A stretch of DNA of 64,000 bases from CAYTID01 sp964437735. GTDB taxonomy: Bacteria > Bacteroidota > Ignavibacteria > UBA10030 > BY39. Positions 40,652 to 49,328 of this stretch are shown piece by piece; the first letter of the stretch is position 1; the number at the start of each line of letters is the position of its first letter. The notes below the pieces were generated by a model that saw nothing but the letters and a program-made list of their open reading frames with translations, was not told the origin of the DNA and made no database searches. Where the stretch lies: positions 4,007 through 68,006 of the forward strand of contig CAYTID010000004.1 of the NCBI GenBank assembly GCA_964437735.1, given 5' to 3'. The position numbers and the translations under genes were made by a program.

Positions 40652-42760
40652 ATGAAAGAAAAATCGAAACAAACAGTATATTTTGTAGAGGGAATTTGCT
40701 GTGTGGAAGACGAATTCATACTGAAAAAAAAATTAAATGGCGTTGCCGGAGTTAAAGACCACCATTTTAATTTAATCACGAAAAAATTAAGCGTGTTACA
40801 AACTTGTCCAGACCAACAAATTATCGAAACATTAAAAAAAGCAGGTTTTTCGGCAACCACACTTGATAACGTAGAGAACTATGAGATTAAAACAGCCGAA
40901 TGGAAAAAATATATATTTTTATTGTTATCCGGGTCTTTATTATTAACCGGACTTATACTTAATAATTTGAAATTCTCTGAAAATGTTCTGCTCGTATTTT
41001 TTGCTCTGTCTGCTATTGTTGGAGGCTGGAAGATAGCAATAAAAGGAATAAAATCTGTTATCAGCATGGCGCTTGATATGAATTTCTTAATGTTTGTGGC
41101 AGCAATCGGGGGATTTATAATAGGCGAATATGCTGAGGCTGCGGCGGTGATTTTTATGTTTTCAATCGCCCTTTACCTTGAGTCATTAAGCTTAGAAAGA
41201 ACCCGAAAAGCAATTCGATCGTTAATGAATTTATCTCCAACGACTGCTTATGTTAAAGAAAGAGGATCTGAAATATTAAAGCCGGTAAAAAATATTAAAA
41301 CCGGAGAGATGATAAAGATTAGGCCCGGTGAACAGATATCGTTGGACGGTATAATAACCAATGGGATATCTTCAATCAACGAATCATTGATTACAGGCGA
41401 ATCATCGCCAGTTTTGAAACAAGAAGGGGATCAAGTTTTTGCCGGAACAATAAACTTACGAGGATCTTTCGAATTCAAAGTAGTAAAAGAATACCACGAT
41501 ACAATGTTATCAAAAATTGTAGAGATGATCGAAAAAGGACAAAGCGAAAAAGCCGATAGCCAAACATTTATTGAAAAATTTTCAAAAATTTATACGCCGG
41601 CAGTGACAATAATAGCAATTCTAATCGCTGTAATACCTCCACTTTTTTTCTCGGCTCCGTTTGAAGAGTGGTTTTATAGATCACTCGTTATGCTGGTTAT
41701 TGCGTGTCCGTGTGCCTTGGTGATTTCGACGCCCGTAACAATAGTAACCGGGATAACTCAAGCTGCCCGCAATGGTGTGCTGATTAAGGGGGGTAAATAT
41801 CTTGAAGCGATCGGAAAACAAGAGATATTCGCAATTGATAAAACCGGGACATTAACGGAAGGAAGACCTAAACTTCAGGAAATAATAACGTTAAATTCAT
41901 CCGCAGTCGAGAAAATTTTACAGATTGCGGCAGCAATCGAAAATCATTCCGAACACCCCTTAGCTGAAGCAGTAGAAATAAAAGCGGTTGAGGCAGGTAT
42001 TTCATTCAGAGATATTGAGGTTAAAAATTTTCTCTCTTTTCCCGGAAGAGGAATTACTGCTCAGATCGGTGATAAAATTTATATGCTCGGAAATCATCTG
42101 TTTTGTGAAGAGAACAATTTATGTAGTGCCGATATTGAAAATATTTTGGAAAAACTCGAGTCGGAAGGAAAAACCGTAATAGTTGTCATTGAAAACGAAA
42201 TACCCATGGGAATAATTTCTTTCATTGATGTTGCGCGCGAAGAGAGTAAAAAGGCCATTCATGAACTAAAGCAAATCGGAATAAAAAATATTTTAATGAT
42301 TACAGGTGATAACGAGAAAATTGCAAATACCGTTGCAAAGGAAATCGGTATCGATAAAATTAATGCCGGATTAATGCCGGAAGAAAAACTTAATATTGTT
42401 CTGAAGCTGAAAGAACAAAACAACCGTGTTTGTGTGATTGGGGACGGTGTAAATGATGCCCCGGCGCTGGCCGCTTCGACAGTAGGGATCGCAATGGGAT
42501 CGATTGGTACAGACGTCGCGATAGAAACCTCAAATATAGTATTGCATTCTGAAAATCTCATGAAAGTTGTGGATACGATAAAATTATCAAAAAAAACCAA
42601 TAAAATATTAAAACAAAATATTGTATTAGCACTAATTACAAAGGGAGTTTTTTTGATATTAGGAGCCTTTGGATTAGCAACATTGTGGATGGCTATCTTA
42701 GCAGATGACGGGGCTGCGATAGCGGTAATATTTAACGGACTGAGACTCCTTAAAAAATAA
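40652..42760 (+). CDS. zntA: P1B-type Zn2+/Cd2+/Pb2+-exporting ATPase
   Basis: 702 residues. The N-terminal metal-binding domain has EGICCVEDE: C16 and C17 adjacent, a CCxxE form as in CzcP-like and plant HMA2/4 zinc pumps rather than CxxC. Actuator TGES; membrane metal site CPCALVISTP; phosphorylation DKTGTLTEG; SEHPLAEA (HP locus); GDGVNDAPALAA. The last helices carry a Lys (ITKGVF) and Asp (ADDG) typical of P1B-2 exporters. Exports divalent metals from cytoplasm to periplasm. Operon partner of the upstream CadC-like regulator. Confidence 0.95.
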   Translation: MKEKSKQTVYFVEGICCVEDEFILKKKLNGVAGVKDHHFNLITKKLSVLQTCPDQQIIETLKKAGFSATTLDNVENYEIKTAEWKKYIFLLLSGSLLLTGLILNNLKFSENVLLVFFALSAIVGGWKIAIKGIKSVISMALDMNFLMFVAAIGGFIIGEYAEAAAVIFMFSIALYLESLSLERTRKAIRSLMNLSPTTAYVKERGSEILKPVKNIKTGEMIKIRPGEQISLDGIITNGISSINESLITGESSPVLKQEGDQVFAGTINLRGSFEFKVVKEYHDTMLSKIVEMIEKGQSEKADSQTFIEKFSKIYTPAVTIIAILIAVIPPLFFSAPFEEWFYRSLVMLVIACPCALVISTPVTIVTGITQAARNGVLIKGGKYLEAIGKQEIFAIDKTGTLTEGRPKLQEIITLNSSAVEKILQIAAAIENHSEHPLAEAVEIKAVEAGISFRDIEVKNFLSFPGRGITAQIGDKIYMLGNHLFCEENNLCSADIENILEKLESEGKTVIVVIENEIPMGIISFIDVAREESKKAIHELKQIGIKNILMITGDNEKIANTVAKEIGIDKINAGLMPEEKLNIVLKLKEQNNRVCVIGDGVNDAPALAASTVGIAMGSIGTDVAIETSNIVLHSENLMKVVDTIKLSKKTNKILKQNIVLALITKGVFLILGAFGLATLWMAILADDGAAIAVIFNGLRLLKK

Positions 42761-42813
42761 TTTTGTAAAACTTGCTTTTGTTTTTTATTATTCATATACT
42801 ATAGCCAAAATAA

Positions 42814-42826
42814 TGACCAATAGTCA
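42814..42826. promoter_or_regulatory. Candidate TetR operator
   Basis: TGACCAATAGTCA, an inverted repeat TGAC-N5-GTCA, about 35 bp before the ATG of the TetR gene. Placement and form suit autoregulation. Confidence 0.4.
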
Positions 42827-42860
42827 GTTTATTTGTAACAGTCAGAACAGAGTATAAAAA

Positions 42861-43526
42861 ATGGGTATTTCAGAGAGAAAAGAGAGAGAAAAAGAATTTC
42901 GGCGGGAATCCATCCTTGATGCTGCGGAAAAAATATTTTTTGAAAAAGGATTAGTAGCAACGACAATCGATGAAATAGCTCAGGGTGCTGAAATTAGTAA
43001 GGGGACGATTTATCTTTACTATAAAAGCAAAGATGATATATATCTTGGAATATTATGCCGTGGTTTTGATCTGCTGGCAATAAAATTGCGTGATGCAGTG
43101 AAGGGTCCTGATTCCACACTCAAAAAACTTGATAACATAGGTTCGGCGTATGTAAATTTTTCCGAAACTCATAAAAATTATTTTAGGATGTTCTCTTATC
43201 TTGATAATCCCCAGTTTCATAGTATGGCTTCTGAAGAATTGTTAATTGCGGGGAACCAAAAAAGCTTGATGGCATGGGAAATCATAATTGAAATCATTAA
43301 GCAGGGGATAGCAGATAAAACATTTAAAGAAGATATCGATCCAACAGAGATGGCGATCATTCTTTGGTCTAATGCAACCGCATTAATTAAGCTAAAAGAT
43401 AGGAACGACCACCTTTGGCTGAGTAACATAAATGTGGACATTGAGGAAATATTAACTAAGTCGAATAAAATGCTTGTAATGGAAATGCTAAATAAAAAAT
43501 TTAAAAACAAAAAAAATAATAACTAA
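42861..43526 (+). CDS. TetR/AcrR-family transcriptional regulator
   Basis: 221 residues. N-terminal DNA-binding domain: ILDAAEKIFFEKGLVATTIDEIA with HTH ISKGTIYLYYKSKDDIY (residues about 15-60). The ligand domain is helical and unrecognised. It is followed after 8 bp by a tiny membrane protein gene in the same direction, and an inverted repeat lies before it. Its target may be itself and the small membrane proteins; the efflux operon at 57.5 kb has a different palindrome. Confidence 0.9.
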   Translation: MGISERKEREKEFRRESILDAAEKIFFEKGLVATTIDEIAQGAEISKGTIYLYYKSKDDIYLGILCRGFDLLAIKLRDAVKGPDSTLKKLDNIGSAYVNFSETHKNYFRMFSYLDNPQFHSMASEELLIAGNQKSLMAWEIIIEIIKQGIADKTFKEDIDPTEMAIILWSNATALIKLKDRNDHLWLSNINVDIEEILTKSNKMLVMEMLNKKFKNKKNNN

Positions 43527-43534
43527 AAAATATT

Positions 43535-43723
43535 ATGAAATCTATATTGTGGACATTAATCGGAGTCGGTATCGGATTTTCCTTATCGTATATGTTATTA
43601 AATAAAAAAGAAGAGGAAGAAGCAGCAACTTTGCCCCTCTTTGTTTTTCAAAAACCCAAAGGTTCGATAAATGATGAAGTATTCGCGGGTGTTAAAGAAA
43701 ACGAAAACGAAACTTGGCTATAA
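43535..43723 (+). CDS. Small single-helix membrane protein
   Basis: 62 residues. One N-terminal transmembrane helix (SILWTLIGVGIGFSLSYMLL) then KKEEEEAA and a polar tail with PKGSINDEVF, likely on one side of the inner membrane. It begins 8 bp after the TetR stop, so co-transcribed. No family recognised. Confidence 0.6.
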   Translation: MKSILWTLIGVGIGFSLSYMLLNKKEEEEAATLPLFVFQKPKGSINDEVFAGVKENENETWL

Positions 43724-43837
43724 ATTAAATTGATCTATAATGGTTCGGTAGGTTCCCAACAACAAAAATCCAGATATAAATAGAGCAACGAACCACCAGA
43801 ACACCTCGCTTAATTTTGCCGTTATTATTGTTAACAT
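43718..43837 (-). CDS. Very small membrane peptide
   Basis: 39 codons on the minus strand, ATG at 43837 after AAAGGATAAGTT, a usable ribosome site. The product LTIITAKLSEVFWWFVALF... has one clear hydrophobic helix and a short polar end. Its stop overlaps the end of the convergent 62-residue gene by 6 bp. It may be a true small gene or chance; amphipathic start and single helix speak for the former. Confidence 0.4.
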   Translation of the reverse strand: MLTIITAKLSEVFWWFVALFISGFLLLGTYRTIIDQFNL

Positions 43838-43878
43838 AACTTATCCTTTTTGTTACTACTTTAATGTAATTAGAAATG

Positions 43879-43890
43879 TGACATAAGTCA
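43879..43890. promoter_or_regulatory. TGAC-N4-GTCA palindrome, possible Crp/Fnr- or TetR-type site
   Basis: TGACATAAGTCA lies between two divergently oriented tiny membrane genes (43837 minus, 43909 plus). Half-sites equal those of the palindrome before the TetR gene but spacing is 4 instead of 5. Also compatible with some Crp/Fnr-family sites (TGAC....GTCA). Confidence 0.35.
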
Positions 43891-43908
43891 AATCTTTTTT
43901 TTAAAAAT

Positions 43909-44130
43909 ATGGCATTAGGGGATAAATTCATTTTAATCGTTATTGTATTAATTTCGCTGATTTCTTTTATATGGTCTGTTTTTTCTTTCACCAAATCAAT
44001 AAAATCAGCGAAAAAAAACGATGAAGGGCTTAGCATGTTTTTCTGGGCTGTTGGCGGATTCTTGGGATTAATTATTGCAGGCTTGGGAACGGCATATTTA
44101 ATAATTCCTATCCTTCTACACTATGTTTAA
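43909..44130 (+). CDS. Small two-helix membrane protein
   Basis: 73 residues with two hydrophobic helices (FILIVIVLISLISFIWSVF and FLGLIIAGLGTAYLIIPILL) and a basic loop (KSIKSAKKNDEG) between them. ATG at 43909; a T-rich stretch and a palindrome precede it. Family not recognised. Third small membrane gene in 600 bp beside the TetR regulator. Confidence 0.6.
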   Translation: MALGDKFILIVIVLISLISFIWSVFSFTKSIKSAKKNDEGLSMFFWAVGGFLGLIIAGLGTAYLIIPILLHYV

Positions 44131-44155
44131 TAAATAAATCAGTAAATCTAAAAAA

Positions 44156-44184
44156 TTGACTTTGTATAGAAAAATTTGTATTTT
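44156..44184 (+). promoter_or_regulatory. Predicted promoter of rplU-rpmA
   Basis: TTGACT, 17-bp spacer, TATTTT (44179-44184) followed by G; about 48 nt before the rplU ATG. The same -10 form is seen before the 48.8 kb operon. Confidence 0.5.
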
Positions 44185-44231
44185 GATCTACAATTTTATT
44201 GTTTTTTCACTAAATTTGGAGAATTTCAAGC

Positions 44232-44540
44232 ATGTTTGCAGTTGTTGATATTGCTGGACAACAATTTAAGGTGAGCCAGACGGCGAAAATATACGTACCA
44301 AAATTAAATACGGAAATCGGTGGCACGGTTAAATTTGATAAGATATTATTACTCAGCGATGAGAAAGAAGTAAAAATCGGCAATCCTACATTAAAAGGAA
44401 TTTCAGTAGAAGCCAAAGTGCTTTCTCATGAAAAAGACGATACAGTCATCGTTTTTAAGAAAAAGAAAAGAAAAGGCTATCGGGTTCGCCGGGGACATCG
44501 GCAACCTTATACAAAGCTTGAAATTACAAAAATCGGATAA
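44232..44540 (+). CDS. rplU: 50S ribosomal protein L21
   Basis: 102 residues. Begins [15 protein letters not shown] and ends [13 protein letters not shown], the family signature. Binds 23S rRNA in the large subunit. Operon with rpmA, 12 bp downstream, the invariant order. Confidence 0.98.
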   Translation: MFAVVDIAGQQFKVSQTAKIYVPKLNTEIGGTVKFDKILLLSDEKEVKIGNPTLKGISVEAKVLSHEKDDTVIVFKKKKRKGYRVRRGHRQPYTKLEITKIG

Positions 44541-44552
44541 GGAGTATTTAGT

Positions 44553-44807
44553 ATGGCACATAAAAAAGGCGGCGGTAGTTCCAGAAACGGTCGCGACAGT
44601 AACGCACAGCGTTTAGGAGTAAAAAGGTTCGGCGGACAAACCGTTACAGCCGGAAGTATTATCGTCCGACAGCGTGGCACAAAATTTTTACCCGGTCAAA
44701 ATGTTGGCGTGGGTTCTGACGATACATTGTTTGCAGTTGCAAATGGAGTCGTCAAATTTGAACGTTCAGGAAAATCAAGAAAAAAAGTTAGTATCATTCC
44801 TGCCTGA
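44553..44807 (+). CDS. rpmA: 50S ribosomal protein L27
   Basis: 84 residues. [19 protein letters not shown] is the flexible N-terminal arm that reaches the peptidyl-transferase centre; [16 protein letters not shown] follows. It has no N-terminal cleavable extension of the Firmicutes type. GGAG precedes the ATG. Followed by a hairpin terminator. Confidence 0.98.
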   Translation: MAHKKGGGSSRNGRDSNAQRLGVKRFGGQTVTAGSIIVRQRGTKFLPGQNVGVGSDDTLFAVANGVVKFERSGKSRKKVSIIPA

Positions 44808-44835
44808 TCATCAATTAGGAAAAGTTCTTTTACAT

Positions 44836-44882
44836 ATACCCGTTCATAAAATCGCAGATGGTTTTATACGGGTATTTTTGTT
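44836..44882 (+). terminator. Intrinsic terminator after rpmA
   Basis: ATACCCGT (44836-44843) pairs with ACGGGTAT (44868-44875); an inner stem ATAAAA/TTTTAT extends it, then TTTTGTTT. Lies 29 bp after the rpmA stop. Confidence 0.8.
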
Positions 44883-44941
44883 TCGATAATGAAATAATAA
44901 TTCACAGTTCTTAATTAATTAAATCAATTTTGGAGGATACA

Positions 44942-45892
44942 ATGAAAATCGCAGTAATTGGTGGTGGTAATATCGGTGGTGTGCTAGTACAGGAAATCGT
45001 GCGACGTCGGCTGGCTCGCCATGTTGGGTTGGTTGATGTGAAAGGACCCGATCTATCTAAAGGTAAATGTCTTGATATTGCAGAGGGTTTACCTATAGTT
45101 TCATCAGATGTTGTAATCGAAGGATCTAAGGAATACGACGTTATTGAAGGTGCGGATTTGGTTATTAACACAGCTGGCGTACCGCGCGCTGCCAGACCGG
45201 ACGGCACAATTCCCACAAGGGAAGAATTATTGGCTACTAATTTAAAAATCACAGACGCAGTGAGCGAAGGGATTTCAAAATTCTGTCCGAAGGCAATTAT
45301 CATTTCTGTTGCCAATCCTTTGGACGCTATCGTTTATCGCTTATCCATGAATTTAAAACCTGCACGTGAACGCTTGATGGGTATGGCCGGAGTTTTAGAT
45401 TCTTCACGTTACAGATATTTCATAGCAAACGAAGCTGGCGTAAGTGTTGAGAATGTAGAAGCTATGGTTCTTGGCGGGCATGGTGATGATATGTTGCCGA
45501 TTCGTTCGGCTTGCCGTATAGCCGGAATGCCGGTGGAAAAATTCATCTCAGCTGAAAAATTAGATGCCATTGAAGCGCGCACACGTCAGGCCGGCGGTGA
45601 GGTTGTTAAGTTATTGGGCAGCGGTTCAGCATTTGTCTCTCCGTCATGGGCGGCGTTGGAAATGGCTGAAGCAATTATTTTTGATAAGAAAAAGATTATG
45701 CCGGTCTGCACACTTCTAAAGAGTGAGTACGGTATTGATGGTTTATTTATAGGCGTGCCGGTTATTTTGGGCGCAAAAGGGATTGAAAAAATCATTACTA
45801 TGGATTTGACCGACACGGAAAAAGAAGCATTTGCCAAGTCCGTTGCATCAGTAAAGAAATCGAGCGATGAAGTTCTGACCCTTTCGAAGTAA
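44942..45892 (+). CDS. mdh: Malate dehydrogenase (LDH-like type)
   Basis: 316 residues from ATG 44942, chosen because GGAGG (44932-44936) is 5 bp before it; a TTG four codons upstream is in that same ribosome site and rejected. Interconverts malate and oxaloacetate with NAD. KIAVIGGGNIGG is the NAD-binding loop; active-site His is in VLGGHGDDMLP; the Arg-rich substrate loop AGVPRAARPDGTIPTREEL is a few residues longer than in most MDH enzymes. The odd loop leaves some room for another 2-hydroxyacid as substrate. Single gene with its own terminator. Confidence 0.92.
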   Translation: MKIAVIGGGNIGGVLVQEIVRRRLARHVGLVDVKGPDLSKGKCLDIAEGLPIVSSDVVIEGSKEYDVIEGADLVINTAGVPRAARPDGTIPTREELLATNLKITDAVSEGISKFCPKAIIISVANPLDAIVYRLSMNLKPARERLMGMAGVLDSSRYRYFIANEAGVSVENVEAMVLGGHGDDMLPIRSACRIAGMPVEKFISAEKLDAIEARTRQAGGEVVKLLGSGSAFVSPSWAALEMAEAIIFDKKKIMPVCTLLKSEYGIDGLFIGVPVILGAKGIEKIITMDLTDTEKEAFAKSVASVKKSSDEVLTLSK

Positions 45893-45940
45893 ATCAATCC
45901 ACAGCAATTGCGGCAATAGCCGGGATATTGAAATATGTTT

Positions 45941-45974
45941 AAGCCATTCTGAGACCTCTCAGAATGGCTTTTTG
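45941..45974 (+). terminator. Intrinsic terminator after mdh
   Basis: AAGCCATTCTGAG (45941-45953) and CTCAGAATGGCTT (45958-45970) form a perfect stem with a tight 4-nt loop (ACCT), followed by TTTG. Confidence 0.9.
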
Positions 45975-45977
45975 TAT

Positions 45978-46006
45978 TTGACATTTCAAATACTTATTTC
46001 TAAATT
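45978..46006 (+). promoter_or_regulatory. Predicted promoter of the asparaginase gene
   Basis: Perfect TTGACA (45978-45983), 17-bp spacer, TAAATT, 22 nt before the ATG. The -10 box is weak. Confidence 0.35.
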
Positions 46007-46028
46007 CGTAAAAAAGAAAAGGTAAAAA

Positions 46029-47108
46029 ATGGATAATATAAACAGACGCAATTTTTTAAAGTCGACTGTGATAATCGGAACGGGAAGCATTATCGCAGGG
46101 GGATTTCCGGCAAAAATTTTTCCTGAAAATATAAAACCTGTTTCTTTTAAACCCATTGTGATTGCAAGCGCAAACGGCATCCCGGCTGTCAATAAAGCAA
46201 TGGAAATGATTAATTCGGGGGCGGATGTTCTTGAAGCAATTATATCTGGCGTCAATATCGTCGAAGATGATCCGAACGATGACAGCGTAGGTTTTGGAGG
46301 TTTGCCCAATGAAGAAGGAATTGTAGAGTTAGATGCTGCTGTGATGCATGGTCCAAGTTATCGCGGAGGAGCAGTAGCGTCCTTACGGAATATTAAAAAT
46401 CCTTCCAGAGTTGCACAAGCAGTGATGGAAAGAACTGACCATGTACTAATTGTTGGTGATGGCGCACTGAGGTTTGCAAAAGCTCACGGCTTTAAGGAGG
46501 AAAATTTACTCACAGAAGAATCAAGAAAAAAATGGTTGAAGTGGAAAGAAAATCTGAGCACGGAGGACGACTGGTTACCACCTCATAGTATCGATGATGA
46601 CGATATCGGTGAATATCGTAAATCCTATTTTCGACACTATGGCACAATCCATTGCAGCGGCCTGGATTTAAATGGAAATTTATCTTGTGTTACAACAACC
46701 AGCGGACTTGCTTATAAAATTCCCGGAAGAGTTGGTGATTCACCAATAATAGGAGCCGGTCTTTATGTCGACAATGAAGTAGGTGCAGCCGGTTCAACAG
46801 GAAGAGGTGAAGCGAATTTGCTGAATTGCAGCTCTGTGCTGATAGTTGAATGGATGCGGCAAGGGAAATCACCCGAAGAAGCTTGTCTGCTTGCCTGTAA
46901 AAGAATAAATGAACGCTGTCGGGAAAAACGACTCCGGGATGAAAAAGGAAGATTTAAACATAATGTAAAGTTTTATGCAATTAATAAAAAGGGAGAATAT
47001 GGTGGCGCAGCGATTTGGAGCGGCGGCAAATACGGTGAAATTTTATTTGCTTTACACGATGGAACTTCTGCAAAAATATTAAAAGGGGTATCTTTATTTA
47101 AAATATAA
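46029..47108 (+). CDS. Tat-exported N4-(beta-N-acetylglucosaminyl)-L-asparaginase / asparaginase-2 family hydrolase
   Basis: 359 residues, Ntn-hydrolase. NRRNFLKS at the N-terminus with a hydrophobic stretch after it is a twin-arginine signal, so folded export is expected. The sequence GFGGLPNEEGIVELDAAVM and the nucleophile region HYGTIHCSGLD, where the Thr becomes N-terminal after self-cleavage, mark glycosylasparaginases. The GAAGSTGRGE stretch completes the active site. It cleaves the link between Asn and GlcNAc in glycoproteins, or releases Asp from peptides; substrate not proven. Upstream of a secreted GH5 enzyme, both for use of outside polymers. Confidence 0.9.
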   Translation: MDNINRRNFLKSTVIIGTGSIIAGGFPAKIFPENIKPVSFKPIVIASANGIPAVNKAMEMINSGADVLEAIISGVNIVEDDPNDDSVGFGGLPNEEGIVELDAAVMHGPSYRGGAVASLRNIKNPSRVAQAVMERTDHVLIVGDGALRFAKAHGFKEENLLTEESRKKWLKWKENLSTEDDWLPPHSIDDDDIGEYRKSYFRHYGTIHCSGLDLNGNLSCVTTTSGLAYKIPGRVGDSPIIGAGLYVDNEVGAAGSTGRGEANLLNCSSVLIVEWMRQGKSPEEACLLACKRINERCREKRLRDEKGRFKHNVKFYAINKKGEYGGAAIWSGGKYGEILFALHDGTSAKILKGVSLFKI

Positions 47109-47148
47109 CTGTTTATTCCTTAGTCTTCTTTCATTTATTAATAGCTCT

Positions 47149-48675
47149 ATGATTAATAAAGTAAAAATGGTTTCGATTTTTATTTTACTTATGGAAATAT
47201 TTTTTATATATATTCAATATTCTTATGCTCAGGAATCAGAATTTATAAAAAAATCCGGAGAAAATTTTGTTCTAAATGGAAAATTTTATTATTCAATAGG
47301 TGCAAATTGTTATTATTTGCAAAATCTTTCCGCTCTTGGAGATACAACTAAAGTAAATGAGATATTTATTGAGGCAAAACAACTCGGGATTAATACATTA
47401 CGTACATGGGGTTTTTATGATTCTTCCGATTCAACAAATAAAGCAGTAATTCAATATGCACCCGGAGTTTTTAATGAGGAAGGCTTAAAAGCACTCGATT
47501 TTGTATTGTTAAAAGCAAGAGAACACTCAATCCGACTTATAATTCCGTTTGTAAACAATTGGGAGGATTATGGGGGAATGAATCAATATGTTTGTTGGTA
47601 TGCAGGAGAAAAAATGGAAAAGGTAAATTCTTCTATAAAAGGACAAAAAATCGTTTATGGTGTCGGAGGCAGAAGTTATCGGGTAAAATTTACGGATATT
47701 ATTACACATGATGATTTTTATAAAAATAGTGTAATTAAAGAGTGGTATAAAAATTATGTTTACAAAATTTTAACAAGGATTAATACTTATACAAATATTG
47801 CATATCGAGACGACCCAGTTGTTATGGCTTGGGAGCTCGCTAATGAACCTAGATCGAGCGATAGGACGGGTGAAATTGTTTTCGAATGGATGAATGAAAT
47901 GGCTTCATTCATTAAGGAGATAGATACAAATCATTTAGTAGGTACAGGGGAAGAGGGTTTCGATGTATCTAACAATACTTATTTTGATGTTTCGAAATAT
48001 CCATCATGGATGTTTAATGGTTCTGCAGGAATCTCGTTTTCAAAAAATGTTGCCATTAATGATGTAGATATGGCGGGAATACATTTTTATCATGAAGCAT
48101 GGAACTTAAATTATAATCAAATTAATTTTTGGATTCATGATCATTATAGGTTTTCTAAATTGATAAAAAAACCGATATATTTTGGCGAGGTGGGAGTTAG
48201 AAAAAATAAATCGCAATATTATGATTATTTTTTTAACAAGGTATTAAATAATAATATTTCCGGAATTTTATTATGGCAATTATCATATAAAGGGAGTCCT
48301 TATTTAGATCCTTATTCTTTTAATTGTCCTGATAATCAAGAAATCTGCATTTTGTTTCAAAAATACAGTGATAAATTTTATCAAAAAATTGATCGCATTG
48401 TAATAATTCCTGATTTTAATCAATTGCTGCATAATTATCCTAATCCATTCAACAAAGTAACGCTTATTACATACGAAGTTGAAAAACCGAGATTGATAAT
48501 ACTGGAAGTTTATAATCTATTAGGGCAAAAAGTATTTGATTTAGTTAACCATTATCATCAAGCAGGTGAGTATAAAGTAATATTTGACGGCAGTTCATTC
48601 ACAAGCGGAATTTATTACGTATTAATGAGATATAGCGGTGGATTTTCGGGATTGAAAACAGTATTGATACGTTGA
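47149..48675 (+). CDS. Secreted glycoside hydrolase family 5 (mannanase-like) with T9SS sorting domain
   Basis: 508 residues. Signal peptide ends about residue 27 (SYA-QES). The catalytic TIM-barrel covers about 30-415: LGINTLRTWGFYD, acid/base E233 in WELANEPRS and nucleophile E347 in YFGEVGV; the pattern suits GH5_7-type beta-mannanases. The C-terminal 88 residues (LLHNYPNPFNKVT... LEVYNLLGQKV... GIYYVLM) are a type A sorting domain for the type IX secretion system, so the enzyme is released or anchored at the surface. Some AT-rich codon use. Substrate class is inferred. Confidence 0.9.
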   Translation: MINKVKMVSIFILLMEIFFIYIQYSYAQESEFIKKSGENFVLNGKFYYSIGANCYYLQNLSALGDTTKVNEIFIEAKQLGINTLRTWGFYDSSDSTNKAVIQYAPGVFNEEGLKALDFVLLKAREHSIRLIIPFVNNWEDYGGMNQYVCWYAGEKMEKVNSSIKGQKIVYGVGGRSYRVKFTDIITHDDFYKNSVIKEWYKNYVYKILTRINTYTNIAYRDDPVVMAWELANEPRSSDRTGEIVFEWMNEMASFIKEIDTNHLVGTGEEGFDVSNNTYFDVSKYPSWMFNGSAGISFSKNVAINDVDMAGIHFYHEAWNLNYNQINFWIHDHYRFSKLIKKPIYFGEVGVRKNKSQYYDYFFNKVLNNNISGILLWQLSYKGSPYLDPYSFNCPDNQEICILFQKYSDKFYQKIDRIVIIPDFNQLLHNYPNPFNKVTLITYEVEKPRLIILEVYNLLGQKVFDLVNHYHQAGEYKVIFDGSSFTSGIYYVLMRYSGGFSGLKTVLIR

Positions 48676-48689
48676 ATTTAAAACATTTC

Positions 48690-48718
48690 TTGACATTTAC
48701 ATTTCTCTTTATTATTTT
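48690..48718 (+). promoter_or_regulatory. Predicted promoter of the TPR-EamA-TrmH run
   Basis: Perfect TTGACA, 17-bp spacer, TATTTT (48713-48718) then G. Leader of about 60 nt to the ATG at 48783. Confidence 0.5.
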
Positions 48719-48782
48719 GCCCGCATGATCACAATTAAATCAGTTTATTGAAAACCTGAAATAGAAAAGCCGCACTGCTGAA

Positions 48783-49328
48783 ATGGCAAAGCTAACTTAC
48801 GAAGAAATACAGGAACGGTTTAATACGTCAAAGGATTTTAATGAAATTTTTGATGCTTTCGAAGCCGCAATCAACAGCAATATTAAAAATATTGAACTTT
48901 ACCGCCAATTATTTTGGAACGACGCACTTTCGCACGACGAGCTCTGTTTGTTCGGCGAGAAGCTGGCTGAAGTATTTCCGGATATGAAATACGATGTATA
49001 CATGTGGCTTGGAAAGGTATTTGAAGTCACATACTCCATGTACGATAATTACGAATCTACTATAAGATATTTCAGAAAAGCTGCTGATGTTAAGCCTGAC
49101 GAAATCGAAACGTATATTGCAGTAAGCGACTGCTATGAGCCTGATTTAAATTTACCTCCTATCGATATAATTTTAGACTTTGTAAAAAACGGACTCTTAC
49201 ATGTAAAAGATCCAACACATCTCTATTTGAGATTATCTGAACTTTATGAAAAAACCGGTAATTATGAACAAAGCGATTATTACCGGCGTAAAGCAGATGA
49301 GAGTGGAGGCGCGCATCCAGAAGGATGA
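48783..49328 (+). CDS. Small TPR-like cytoplasmic protein
   Basis: 181 residues without signal peptide. Helical repeats are seen in the second half (YESTIRYFRKAADVKPDEIETYIAV..., LYLRLSELYEKTGNYEQSDYYRRKA). N-terminal TYEEIQERFNTSKDFNEIFDAFE is also helical. No further motif. Its stop overlaps the EamA start by 4 bp (ATGA), so translation is coupled. Confidence 0.75.
   Translation: MAKLTYEEIQERFNTSKDFNEIFDAFEAAINSNIKNIELYRQLFWNDALSHDELCLFGEKLAEVFPDMKYDVYMWLGKVFEVTYSMYDNYESTIRYFRKAADVKPDEIETYIAVSDCYEPDLNLPPIDIILDFVKNGLLHVKDPTHLYLRLSELYEKTGNYEQSDYYRRKADESGGAHPEG

Noticed and set aside
43725..44036. 103-residue minus-strand frame
   Set aside because: It overlaps the small two-helix gene and most of its sequence is not hydrophobic or conserved-looking; shadow frame.
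44930..44941. Longer mdh start (TTG)
   Set aside because: The TTG overlaps the GGAGG ribosome site of the ATG at 44942.
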